This document shows positions 8,165-15,354 of a stretch of DNA of 21,727 bases, one piece after another. Source of the DNA: Actinomyces sp. (GTDB lineage: Bacteria; Actinomycetota; Actinomycetes; Actinomycetales; Actinomycetaceae); the NCBI GenBank assembly GCA_012837655.1, contig DUQT01000205.1:1-21727 (forward strand), read 5' to 3'. Every line of letters begins with the position of its first letter. Position 1 is the first letter of the stretch. The notes beneath the pieces are model-generated. The model searched no databases, was not told the DNA's origin, and worked only from the letters and a program-made list of their open reading frames with translations. Made by a program: the position numbers and the translations under genes.

Positions 8165-9976
8165 GTGCTTACTAACATGTCTGAGTTCTTTCTGCGGACT
8201 CTTCGCGATGATCCCGCAGATGCTGAAGTTGCCAGCCACAAGCTACTAGTGCGCGCGGGATACATCCGCCGCGTCGCGCCGGGTATTTACACCTGGCTAC
8301 CACTGGGGCTCAAGGTGCTGCGCAATATCGAAAAAGTCGTACGTGAAGAAATGACCGCGATTGGTGCTCAGGAGCTGCACTTCCCAGCTCTGCTTCCACG
8401 TGAGCCGTATGAGAAAACGAACCGGTGGGAAGAGTACGGGCCCAACCTGTTCAGGTTGCAGGACCGCAAGCATGCGGACTACCTGCTGGCTCCGACTCAC
8501 GAGGAAATGTTCACCCTCGCCGTTAAAGACATGTACTCCTCGTACAAGGACCTGCCAGTCCTGCTGTACCAGATCCAGACGAAGTACCGCGACGAAGCTC
8601 GCCCTCGTGCCGGCGTAATCCGCGGACGCGAATTCGTGATGAAGGATTCCTACAGCTTCGACATTGACGACGCGGGGTTGGACAAGTCCTACGAGTTGCA
8701 CCGACAGGCATACCAGCGCATCTTCGACAAGCTGGGACTGCCCTACGTCATCTGTGAAGCACAGTCGGGCGCAATGGGCGGATCGCGATCCGAAGAGTTC
8801 CTGTACCCCAACGAAATGGGCGAGGACACGTTCGTACGTTCTCCGGGCGGCTACACCGCAAACGCTGAAGCGGTAACCACCGTTGTACCGGATCCGGTCG
8901 ACGCGTCAGACGTGCCGGCGAAGGAACTGCGTTCAACGCCTGGTGCAAGCACGATTGACAGCCTGGTTGAACTTTCAAACGAAATGTATCCGCGCGAGGA
9001 CCGTCCGTGGGAGGCCGCAGACACACTGAAGTCGTACGTTGTCACGCTGACCCACCCGGACGGAACCCGCGAAGTCGTAAACATCGGCATCCCCGGTGAC
9101 CGTGCGGTTGACGAAAAGCGTCTTGAGGCCGCATTTGCGCCAGCTGAGGTCGAGATTGCAACCCCCGAGGATCTAGAGGCTCACCCCGAGTTGGTTCCCG
9201 GATACCTTGGCCCGGAGGTCTGCGGCCCGAATTCCGACAAGCGTACCCACGACGAGGACGGAAACCCGCAGGGCTCAATCCGCTTCCTGGTAGACCCGCG
9301 CGTCGTAGACGGAACGACTTGGATTGCCGGTGGCAACAAGGTCGACCACCACGTTTACAACCTGGTGATGGGCCGCGACTTTACTGCAGATGGCACCGTT
9401 GAAGTAGCAGAGATTCGCGAGGGCGATCCGGCTCCAGATGGATCTGGTCCGCTCGAACTCGCTCGCGGTGTTGAGATCGCACATATCTTCCAACTGGGTC
9501 GCAAGTACGCGGAGGCACTCGACCTCAAGGTCCTAGATCAAAACGGCAAGACCCAGGTTGTGACGATGGGTTCCTACGGTCTGGGAGTCTCCCGCGTAGT
9601 TGCAGCGATGGTGGAGAGCCACCACGACGACCTCGGACTTTCTTGGCCGATGATTGTTGCCCCGTTCCACCTGCAGGTATTGGCCGCAGGCAAGGGCGAC
9701 GAAATCATGGACACTGCGAAGGAACTTGCCGAAGCCGTATCGGCCGCCGGTTTCGAAGTACTGTTCGATGACCGCGCGAAGGTATCCGCTGGGGTTAAGT
9801 TCGCTGACTCTGAGCTTTTGGGCATGCCTTACGTCCTCGTGGTTGGACGCGGCCTGAAGAACGGTGTGGTTGAACTTCGCGACCGCCGCGGTGGCGAGTC
9901 CAGGGAAATCCCGGTTGAGGAAGCCAAAACTGCGATTATCGAAGAACTAGAAAAGAATAGGGGATCTAGCCGATGA
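8165..9976 (+). CDS. proS: Prolyl-tRNA synthetase
   Basis: Class II aminoacyl-tRNA synthetase that charges tRNA-Pro in the cytosol. The 603-aa protein has the bacterial-type layout. The N-terminal class II core has motif 2 at about residues 141-163 (YRDEARPRAGVIRGREF). A long insertion at roughly 220-400 corresponds to the YbaK-like editing domain that removes mischarged alanine. Motif 3 (MGSYGLGVSRVVAAMVE) is near 468-484, followed by a C-terminal anticodon-binding domain. The N-terminus resembles actinobacterial ProRS from its first residues, supporting GTG 8165; ATG 8177 (residue 5) is the alternative. Its stop overlaps the def ATG by 4 nt. Confidence 0.96.
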   Translation: MLTNMSEFFLRTLRDDPADAEVASHKLLVRAGYIRRVAPGIYTWLPLGLKVLRNIEKVVREEMTAIGAQELHFPALLPREPYEKTNRWEEYGPNLFRLQDRKHADYLLAPTHEEMFTLAVKDMYSSYKDLPVLLYQIQTKYRDEARPRAGVIRGREFVMKDSYSFDIDDAGLDKSYELHRQAYQRIFDKLGLPYVICEAQSGAMGGSRSEEFLYPNEMGEDTFVRSPGGYTANAEAVTTVVPDPVDASDVPAKELRSTPGASTIDSLVELSNEMYPREDRPWEAADTLKSYVVTLTHPDGTREVVNIGIPGDRAVDEKRLEAAFAPAEVEIATPEDLEAHPELVPGYLGPEVCGPNSDKRTHDEDGNPQGSIRFLVDPRVVDGTTWIAGGNKVDHHVYNLVMGRDFTADGTVEVAEIREGDPAPDGSGPLELARGVEIAHIFQLGRKYAEALDLKVLDQNGKTQVVTMGSYGLGVSRVVAAMVESHHDDLGLSWPMIVAPFHLQVLAAGKGDEIMDTAKELAEAVSAAGFEVLFDDRAKVSAGVKFADSELLGMPYVLVVGRGLKNGVVELRDRRGGESREIPVEEAKTAIIEELEKNRGSSR

Positions 9977-10461
9977 GCTACCGTGAGATTCGAGTAATTG
10001 GTGATCCGGTGCTTCGGACTCCGTGCGAATGGATTACCGATATTGATGACCACGTCAAGCACCTGGTTGAGGACCTGCTCGAAAACGTAGACCAGGACGG
10101 ACGCGCAGGACTGGCCGCACCCCAGATTGGCGTCGGGTTGCGCGCGTTCTCGTGGAATATCGAAGGCGACATCGGATACGTTCTGAACCCGAAGCTGGTG
10201 GAGGTCTCCGAGGACGAGTACCAAGACGGTGACGAAGGCTGCCTATCAGTACCGGGCCTATGGTTCCCAACCCAGCGTGCGTGGTACGCCCGCGTTGAAG
10301 GAATCGACCTGGACGGCAAGGAAATCGTCGTCGAGGGCGAGGAACTAATGGCGCGTGCGCTCCAGCACGAAACCGATCACCTGGAGGGCATCCTGTACCT
10401 GGATCGCCTGGATCGAGCGACCCGCAAGAAGGCACTTCGCCAAGTTCGCGACCTCATGTAG
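9973..10461 (+). CDS. def: Peptide deformylase
   Basis: Metalloenzyme that removes the formyl group from the N-terminal methionine of new proteins at the ribosome exit. The 162-aa product shows all three PDF motifs: GLAAPQIG (46-53), EGCLSVPG (88-95, metal ligand Cys90), and QHETDHLEG (131-139, ligands His132 and His136, catalytic Glu133). The ATG overlaps the proS stop in ATGA, and AGGGGA lies about 8 nt upstream, so the two are translationally coupled. Length and motifs are ordinary. Confidence 0.96.
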   Translation: MSYREIRVIGDPVLRTPCEWITDIDDHVKHLVEDLLENVDQDGRAGLAAPQIGVGLRAFSWNIEGDIGYVLNPKLVEVSEDEYQDGDEGCLSVPGLWFPTQRAWYARVEGIDLDGKEIVVEGEELMARALQHETDHLEGILYLDRLDRATRKKALRQVRDLM

Positions 10462-10715
10462 CGCACGTTTCCGCGCGACGCGGGGGATACAGGGACGACA
10501 TACTTTCCTGTGGATGCACCTGCGATCTGACGGACTCCAGGTGCACCAAAGCACCGAGAACCTTTTGCGAGTTGCCCAGCTTCGGCTGGGCAGCTAGCGT
10601 ATAAGGAGCCTTTCAGGCACAATAGAACTAGACACACCGCTGGATCGGTTGCAGACCTCCAGATAGCTAAGGACGTAGGGGAAGACGAACCTCAGCTAGT
10701 AGAAGGAGGCAGACA
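10462..10715 (+). other. def-DUF3145 intergenic region with two hairpins
   Basis: This 254-bp gap contains no supported gene. One inverted repeat pairs TGCACCTG (10515-10522) with CAGGTGCA (10538-10545) across a 15-nt loop. A second, very stable hairpin pairs 10571-10580 with 10585-10594 around a TTCG tetraloop (core TGCCCAGC/GCTGGGCA); it may terminate proS-def although no T run follows. Nearer the gene, TAGCTAAGG (about 10665-10673) can pair with CCTCAGCTA (10690-10698) with one mismatch, just upstream of the strong AGAAGGAGG (10701-10709). An AT-rich stretch at 10617-10635 could hold a -10 box, but no clear promoter is seen. Confidence 0.5.
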
Positions 10716-11216
10716 ATGACCGGGAGCTTTACCCGCGGTGTACTTTTTGTGCACTCAACTCCGCCGGCGCTATGCCCCCATATTGAGTGGAACGTAGCGA
10801 CGGTCTTGGATCAAGATGTTCACTTTGAATGGACGCACCAGCCTGCGGCCTCCGGGATGATGAGAACCGAGTTTTCCTGGGTTGGCCCCGTCGGGACGGG
10901 CGCCCAACTGGCGTCGGCCCTGCGCGGCTGGGAGCACCTACGCTACGAAATCACCGAGGAACCCGTCCGTGGCTCTGACGGTGCCCGCTGGTGCCACACG
11001 CCCGACCTGGGGATCTTCCACGCGCCGATGGACGTGTCAGGAAACATGCTCATTCCCGAAGACCGTATCCGAGCCGCAATGGAATCCAGCTCCGATTTGG
11101 AAACCTTGCGAGATCGCCTGGACCTCGCCCTCGGACAGGCTTGGGACGACGAACTGGAGCCTTTCCGCTACGCTGGCGATGGTGTTCCGGTTCGCTGGTT
11201 GCATCGCGTTAGCTAG
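10716..11216 (+). CDS. DUF3145 family protein
   Basis: The 166-aa soluble protein matches my recollection of actinobacterial DUF3145. It begins with RGVLFVHSTPPALCPHIEWN, followed by a conserved tryptophan-rich segment (HFEWTHQPA) and a C-terminal helical part ending in VRWLH. The biochemical function is unknown. In Streptomyces a DUF3145 gene lies directly after the fatty-acid cluster fabD-fabH-acpP-fabF, as I recall, suggesting a link to lipid synthesis. Here the next gene is an ACP-like protein, which fits that link. The ATG has a near-perfect AGAAGGAGG 6 nt upstream. No signal peptide or membrane segment was seen. Confidence 0.85.
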   Translation: MTGSFTRGVLFVHSTPPALCPHIEWNVATVLDQDVHFEWTHQPAASGMMRTEFSWVGPVGTGAQLASALRGWEHLRYEITEEPVRGSDGARWCHTPDLGIFHAPMDVSGNMLIPEDRIRAAMESSSDLETLRDRLDLALGQAWDDELEPFRYAGDGVPVRWLHRVS

Positions 11217-11242
11217 TCGCGTTTTGATTTAGGAGGACGCAG

Positions 11243-11617
11243 TTGGGGATCTCGATTGCCGAAATGCTCGGTATGGAATTGCCGGACGAACCTGCCGACT
11301 CCGACCAGCCAGAGTCAGACAGCGCCGACACTGGCGTAGCTGGATCAGCGGATGAAGCGCAGTCCAGCGATCAAGAGGACTCAGACCCTGTGGAGGAAGC
11401 TGTCGTCGCCGCTCCGCTTGCAGAGTCAACAGTGCCGGCCGTAGATTTCCGACCCGACCTGACATTGGCGGGGGATTTCGACCTCGACAAAATCGGACTT
11501 TACGCCGTGGTTGCAAGTATCGAGCAGGACCTCAAGATCACCTTGAAAGACGCCGATATTGACTCTGCGAGCACGTTGGCGGACCTCATGGAACTGGTGA
11601 AACAAAACCACCGCTGA
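11243..11617 (+). CDS. Acyl-carrier-protein-like protein lacking the phosphopantetheine serine
   Basis: The 124-aa protein has three parts: a short conserved-looking N-terminus (GISIAEMLGMELP), an acidic low-complexity linker (about residues 14-62, rich in Asp, Glu, Ser and Ala), and a C-terminal domain of about 55 residues. The last part resembles an acyl carrier protein: LDKIGLYAVVASIEQDL aligns with ACP helix II and ASTLADLMELV with the last helix. The invariant Asp-Ser-Leu attachment site is replaced by Asp82-Lys83-Ile84, so phosphopantetheinylation there is impossible. The only nearby DSA motif (around 107-109) lies in the wrong helix. The start is TTG 11243, chosen because AGGAGGA is 5 nt upstream. 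It follows DUF3145 by 26 nt and is probably cotranscribed. The ACP resemblance is by eye. Confidence 0.65.
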   Translation: MGISIAEMLGMELPDEPADSDQPESDSADTGVAGSADEAQSSDQEDSDPVEEAVVAAPLAESTVPAVDFRPDLTLAGDFDLDKIGLYAVVASIEQDLKITLKDADIDSASTLADLMELVKQNHR

Positions 11618-11872
11618 TCGCCCTCGACGCATTTTTCGCATTCGACGCGTCACGGCGCCGCGGACGCGCAATAGATTGCCCTAGATGCGCGGCTGATCGC
11701 TGGATGCGTAGTCGATCCCCCCAGGTTCATAGCCGAATGCGCTTTACGCATCTGCACCGCCGTTGACAATTTCCCGGCCCGTTCACAACTTTTTGGGCAT
11801 CTGTCATAACACCTAGCCTGCGATTTATATCACATAGACTGATGTGAGCGTCGATGAAAAAGGGGACTGGTT
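11618..11872 (+). promoter_or_regulatory. sdhC upstream control region
   Basis: This 255-bp gap has no gene but dense sequence structure. The 5-mer ATGCG or its complement occurs at 11628, 11637, 11685, 11704, 11737 and 11747; the last two face each other (ATGCG-cttta-CGCAT). GCTGATCGC is repeated at 11613 and 11692. TTGACA occurs at 11763-11768 without an obvious partner. TAGACT (11835-11840) is a good TAnnnT -10 box and is overlapped by an exact inverted repeat TCACAT (11830-11835)/ATGTGA (11842-11847). The arms are in the opposite order from a CRP/GlxR site (TGTGA-N6-TCACA), so I do not call it one. A ribosome binding site AAAGGGGA lies at about 11859-11866. Confidence 0.5.
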
Positions 11873-12580
11873 ATGACGGTTCATGGGCGCGTGTGGCAAC
11901 CAAACGTGAAATCTCCCCGGATCGCGAATTGGCAGCTAAAAGTAGCCATGGCGATCACCGGGCTGATAATGGTCGCGTTCGTGTTTATCCACATGCTTGG
12001 AAACCTAAAGATTTTCAGCTCGCATGAAAGCATCAACACTTATTCACAGTGGCTACGTGAAGCTTTCATGCCACTTCTTCCCTACGAGGGATTACTCTGG
12101 ATCGCCCGAATCGTCTTGGGTGCGTGCCTGCTAATCCACGTGGTGGCGGCTTTCATGGTGTGGTCGCGTTCTAGAGGCAATCAGGCCTCCGCGAAACCGC
12201 GTCACACAAAGGGTTGGTTGGCAAAGCTCATGCTTCCAACCGGGTTGGTGCTCCTGGTGTTCGTGGTGCTGCACATCCTGGATCTAACGGTCGGCAAGCT
12301 CGTTGCGCCAGCTGGATTCCGGCATCCCGATCCACAGTTCCACGCGGCTACCAACGTAATCGCCTCGCTGGACCGGCCCGTGATGGCTGTCTTCTACCTG
12401 TTCATGCTGCTAGCTCTGGCGATCCACTTCGCACACGGCATCGAGCTGGCAATCAACGACCTCGGCACGACCTCGGAAAAGGGCCGTTCAGTCGCGCGAA
12501 TTATTGGCCTAATCGTGGCGGTACTTGTCCTGGTCGGCGATGCGGCCGTCGTCCTAAGCGCAAATCTAGGAGTGGTCTGA
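11873..12580 (+). CDS. sdhC: Succinate dehydrogenase/fumarate reductase cytochrome b subunit
   Basis: Membrane anchor of the succinate:menaquinone oxidoreductase (or quinol:fumarate reductase) complex. The 235-aa protein has five hydrophobic segments (about residues 22-42, 74-98, 118-140, 168-190 and 208-231), matching the single-polypeptide, di-heme type of the Wolinella/Bacillus class (TIGR02046-like). Histidines inside helices at His40, His89, His134 and His185 or His188 are in the positions expected for the axial ligands of two hemes b. No separate SdhD gene is present, consistent with this class. ATG 11873 follows AAAGGGGA. sdhA begins 1 nt after the stop. Confidence 0.92.
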   Translation: MTVHGRVWQPNVKSPRIANWQLKVAMAITGLIMVAFVFIHMLGNLKIFSSHESINTYSQWLREAFMPLLPYEGLLWIARIVLGACLLIHVVAAFMVWSRSRGNQASAKPRHTKGWLAKLMLPTGLVLLVFVVLHILDLTVGKLVAPAGFRHPDPQFHAATNVIASLDRPVMAVFYLFMLLALAIHFAHGIELAINDLGTTSEKGRSVARIIGLIVAVLVLVGDAAVVLSANLGVV

Positions 12581-12581
12581 C

Positions 12582-14522
12582 ATGAAAATCATGCGAGGAA
12601 ATCTCCTGGACGGAAAGGTCCCTGAAGCCTCAACGCCCGCAAACAGGTGGGATGAGCACAAGCAGCGACTGCGGCTCGTTTCGCCCTCAAATAGGCGCAA
12701 ATTCCACGTGCTGGTCGTCGGCACGGGGCTGGCGGGATCCGGAGCGGCGTCCTCACTTGCCGAACTAGGTTTCAAAGTAACGGCCGTTTCGTACCATGAT
12801 TCACCGCGGAGGGCGCACACGGTGGCCGCCCAGGGTGGAATCAACGCGGCTCGCGGTAAGCGTGTGGACGGCGACGGACTACTACGGTTCGTGACAGACA
12901 CAATCAAGGGCGGCGACTTCCGCGCACGCGAAGCTGAAGCTTGGCGACTCGCGGAAGAATCCAACCGCGTCATCGACCACCTGAGTGCTCACGGCGTCCC
13001 GTTTGCCCGTGAATACGACGGCGCGTTGGCGAACCGTTCGTTTGGCGGCGTCCAGGTTTCGAGGACGTTTTATTCGCGCGGCCAGACAGGCCAGCAACTT
13101 CAGATCGCCGCGCACCAAGCACTGCTACGCCAAGTCAAGGCCGGGCGGATCGATCTGTGGATTCGTCACGAGATGCTGGACCTGATTGTGGACAACGGGC
13201 GAGCAGTCGGAGTCGTCGTCCGAAACCTAATCACCGGAGAGCTCAGCGCGATCATGGCGGACGCTGTCGTTCTCGCGACCGGCGGTTACGGCAACGTTTA
13301 CAAGTACTCCACTCTGGCAAAAAACTCGAACGCCTCCGCAGCCTGGCGCGCCCACAAACGCGGCGCCGCCATGGCGAACACCTCGTTCATCCAGTTCCAT
13401 CCGACCGCGCTACCCGTGCAGTCGGAGTGGCAATCAAAAACGACGCTCATGTCCGAATCGCTTCGCAACGACGGGCGAATCTGGGTTCCAAAGAAGGCCG
13501 GCGATGACCGGCCCGCCAATGAAATTCCCGAGGACGAGCGTGACTACTACCTCGAGCGAAAATACCCCGCTTTTGGCAATCTGACTCCGCGTGACGTGGC
13601 ATCGCGTGCGGCGCGCGAACAGATCGAGTCCGGCCACGGGGTTGGGCCGCTCAAGAACGCGGTCAACCTCGATTTCTCTGATGCAATGCAGCGCGTTGGC
13701 GTTGATGTTTTGAATGAGCGCTACGGCAACCTGTTCGACATGTACTTCGACTCAACGGGGGAGGACCCGCGCAAAACCCCGATGCGCATCGCTCCGGGAG
13801 CCCACTTCACGATGGGTGGGCTGTGGGTTGACTACAACCTGATGTCCACGATCCCCGGCCTATTTGTTGCCGGGGAGGCGTCGTACGCCTATCACGGCGC
13901 GAACAGGCTCGGCGCGAACTCGTTGCTGTCAGCGTGCGTCGACGGGTTCTTCGTCATTCCAAACGTAGTGCCCGACTACCTGGCGGGGATCATGGGCCAG
14001 GATCGTCCTGACGAAAACTCCGAGATCGCGAAGTACACGATCAGTGCCGCAAAATCGCGCATCGTGTCACTAAAGGCATCGCGAGGTGATACACCTGCAA
14101 TAGACATCCACGCCGAGCTGGGCGCAATCATGTACGAGCACTGCGGTGTATCGCGCTCTGAAGAAGGCCTGCGTGAAGGTGTCCGCAAGATCGAAGTGTT
14201 GCGCAGAAGCTACCGCGACCGTCTGCGCGTGACGGGATCCCCGCTACAGGTCAACCAGGACCTGGAGCTCGCACTGCGCGTCGAGGACTACCTCGAACTC
14301 GCTCAAACCATGTGCGTTGACGCCTTGCATCGCGAAGAATCCTGCGGGGCTCATTACCGCGAAGAATACTCCGTTGACGGTGAAGCAATGCGCCGCGACG
14401 ATCAGTGGATGTTCACCTCCGCCTGGCGCACAAAAGACTGGGAAACCGATCCTATCTTCATTGAGGACCGCGAACCCCTCACCTTCGAAGCCGTACAGCC
14501 TGCGACAAGGAGCTACAAGTGA
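12582..14522 (+). CDS. sdhA: Succinate dehydrogenase/fumarate reductase flavoprotein subunit
   Basis: Catalytic subunit that interconverts succinate and fumarate on the cytoplasmic face of the membrane. The 646-aa protein has a dinucleotide-binding GTGLAG (47-52) after an N-terminal extension of about 40 residues. His79 in RRAHTVAAQGG is the expected covalent FAD attachment. FIQFHPTALP and the active-site-proximal GANRLGANSLL are present. A C-terminal helical domain ends with the typical 'D-DQWMFTSAWR' region. The long form without SdhD matches the B-type (SdhCAB) enzymes of actinobacteria. AGGAG (12568-12572) lies inside the sdhC end, 9 nt before ATG. Its stop overlaps sdhB by 4 nt. Sequence alone does not fix the physiological direction. 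Confidence 0.95.
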   Translation: MKIMRGNLLDGKVPEASTPANRWDEHKQRLRLVSPSNRRKFHVLVVGTGLAGSGAASSLAELGFKVTAVSYHDSPRRAHTVAAQGGINAARGKRVDGDGLLRFVTDTIKGGDFRAREAEAWRLAEESNRVIDHLSAHGVPFAREYDGALANRSFGGVQVSRTFYSRGQTGQQLQIAAHQALLRQVKAGRIDLWIRHEMLDLIVDNGRAVGVVVRNLITGELSAIMADAVVLATGGYGNVYKYSTLAKNSNASAAWRAHKRGAAMANTSFIQFHPTALPVQSEWQSKTTLMSESLRNDGRIWVPKKAGDDRPANEIPEDERDYYLERKYPAFGNLTPRDVASRAAREQIESGHGVGPLKNAVNLDFSDAMQRVGVDVLNERYGNLFDMYFDSTGEDPRKTPMRIAPGAHFTMGGLWVDYNLMSTIPGLFVAGEASYAYHGANRLGANSLLSACVDGFFVIPNVVPDYLAGIMGQDRPDENSEIAKYTISAAKSRIVSLKASRGDTPAIDIHAELGAIMYEHCGVSRSEEGLREGVRKIEVLRRSYRDRLRVTGSPLQVNQDLELALRVEDYLELAQTMCVDALHREESCGAHYREEYSVDGEAMRRDDQWMFTSAWRTKDWETDPIFIEDREPLTFEAVQPATRSYK

Positions 14523-15256
14523 AAATCACATTGAAAGTGTGGCGCCAATCCAGACCGGACGCCGCAGGAACTTTTAAGAAATACGAGGTCGATGCTGACC
14601 CGAACATGTCGTGGCTGGAACTTCTCGATCACTTGAATGCCCAAAGGATGCGAGCCGGGAAGGAGCCGGTCGCTTTTGACTCAGACTGCCGCGAAGGCAT
14701 TTGTGGCGCCTGCGGAATCCTAATCAACGGCCGCCCTCATGGTGATGCCGATAACCTGCCCGCGTGTCACCAGCGCGTCGGAAAGCGAAAAGAGGGCGAG
14801 GTCGTGACGATCGAACCGTTCCGTGCTCGCCAGTATCCGGTGATCAAGGACCTCATGGTCGACCGGTCTGCCCTGGACGAAATCCTAATGTCCGGTGGAT
14901 ACTCCGATACGGATACCGGCACAGCGCCGGATGCCGACGAGGTGGGAAACACTCACCAGGTGGCTGAGCTAGCTTTGGACATGGCCGCCTGCATTGGTTG
15001 CGGTGCGTGCGTGGTCGCATGTCCAAATGGTGCGGCGAACCTTTTTGCCGGAGCAAAGCTCGCCCATCTGGCAGCACTCAACGTTCCAAGCAGGCAGCGC
15101 AGAAAGCGTGCCCAACAGATGGTTTCCGTCCTCGACGCTAATTTTGGTCCGTGTTCACTTTATGGGGAATGCGAAGCGGTGTGCCCAGCGAATATTCCAC
15201 TTCGGGCAGTGGCTGCTGTCGCGAGGGAGAGGTCGTACGCCCCGCGGGCCAAATGA
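14519..15256 (+). CDS. sdhB: Succinate dehydrogenase/fumarate reductase iron-sulfur subunit
   Basis: Electron-transfer subunit between the flavin of SdhA and the hemes or quinone of SdhC. In the 245-aa protein the 2Fe-2S ligands are Cys57, Cys62, Cys65 (CREGICGAC) and Cys83. The C-terminal ferredoxin-like domain has CIGCGACVVAC (Cys158, 161, 164, 168) and then Cys212, Cys218 and Cys222, supplying the 4Fe-4S and 3Fe-4S clusters. The Ser at 213 following Cys212 fits the 3Fe-4S region. GTG 14519 overlaps the sdhA stop (GTGA) with AAGGAG 7 nt upstream. All expected cluster ligands are present, so the complex should be functional. Confidence 0.95.
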   Translation: MKITLKVWRQSRPDAAGTFKKYEVDADPNMSWLELLDHLNAQRMRAGKEPVAFDSDCREGICGACGILINGRPHGDADNLPACHQRVGKRKEGEVVTIEPFRARQYPVIKDLMVDRSALDEILMSGGYSDTDTGTAPDADEVGNTHQVAELALDMAACIGCGACVVACPNGAANLFAGAKLAHLAALNVPSRQRRKRAQQMVSVLDANFGPCSLYGECEAVCPANIPLRAVAAVARERSYAPRAK

Positions 15257-15354
15257 GCCGGAATTTCGGGCTTTAGAACCAAATCGTGGAACCAAGTTCG
15301 CCGGGTGCAGAAAAGTACTAGGCTTTTCGAAGGACTTTACGAAAGGTTGATTGA
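15257..15354 (+). promoter_or_regulatory. aspA upstream region, candidate promoter
   Basis: The 98-bp gap contains TAGGCT (15319-15324), a TAnnnT -10 candidate 30 nt before aspA; TTCGCC (15297-15302) is only a poor -35. GAACCAA occurs twice (near 15276 and 15289). CTTTTCGAAGGA and CTTTACGAAAGGT follow each other as an imperfect direct repeat, the second copy providing the aspA ribosome binding site GAAAGG (15341-15346). No terminator hairpin was seen after sdhB, so read-through from sdhCAB into aspA is possible. Confidence 0.4.

Noticed and set aside
11560..11580. DSA motif as an alternative phosphopantetheine site in the ACP-like protein
   Set aside because: It lies just before the last helix, not at the start of helix II where the attachment serine is found.
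11830..11847. CRP/GlxR binding site upstream of sdhC
   Set aside because: The consensus is TGTGA-N6-TCACA; here the arms are in the reverse order, so only a generic inverted repeat is reported.
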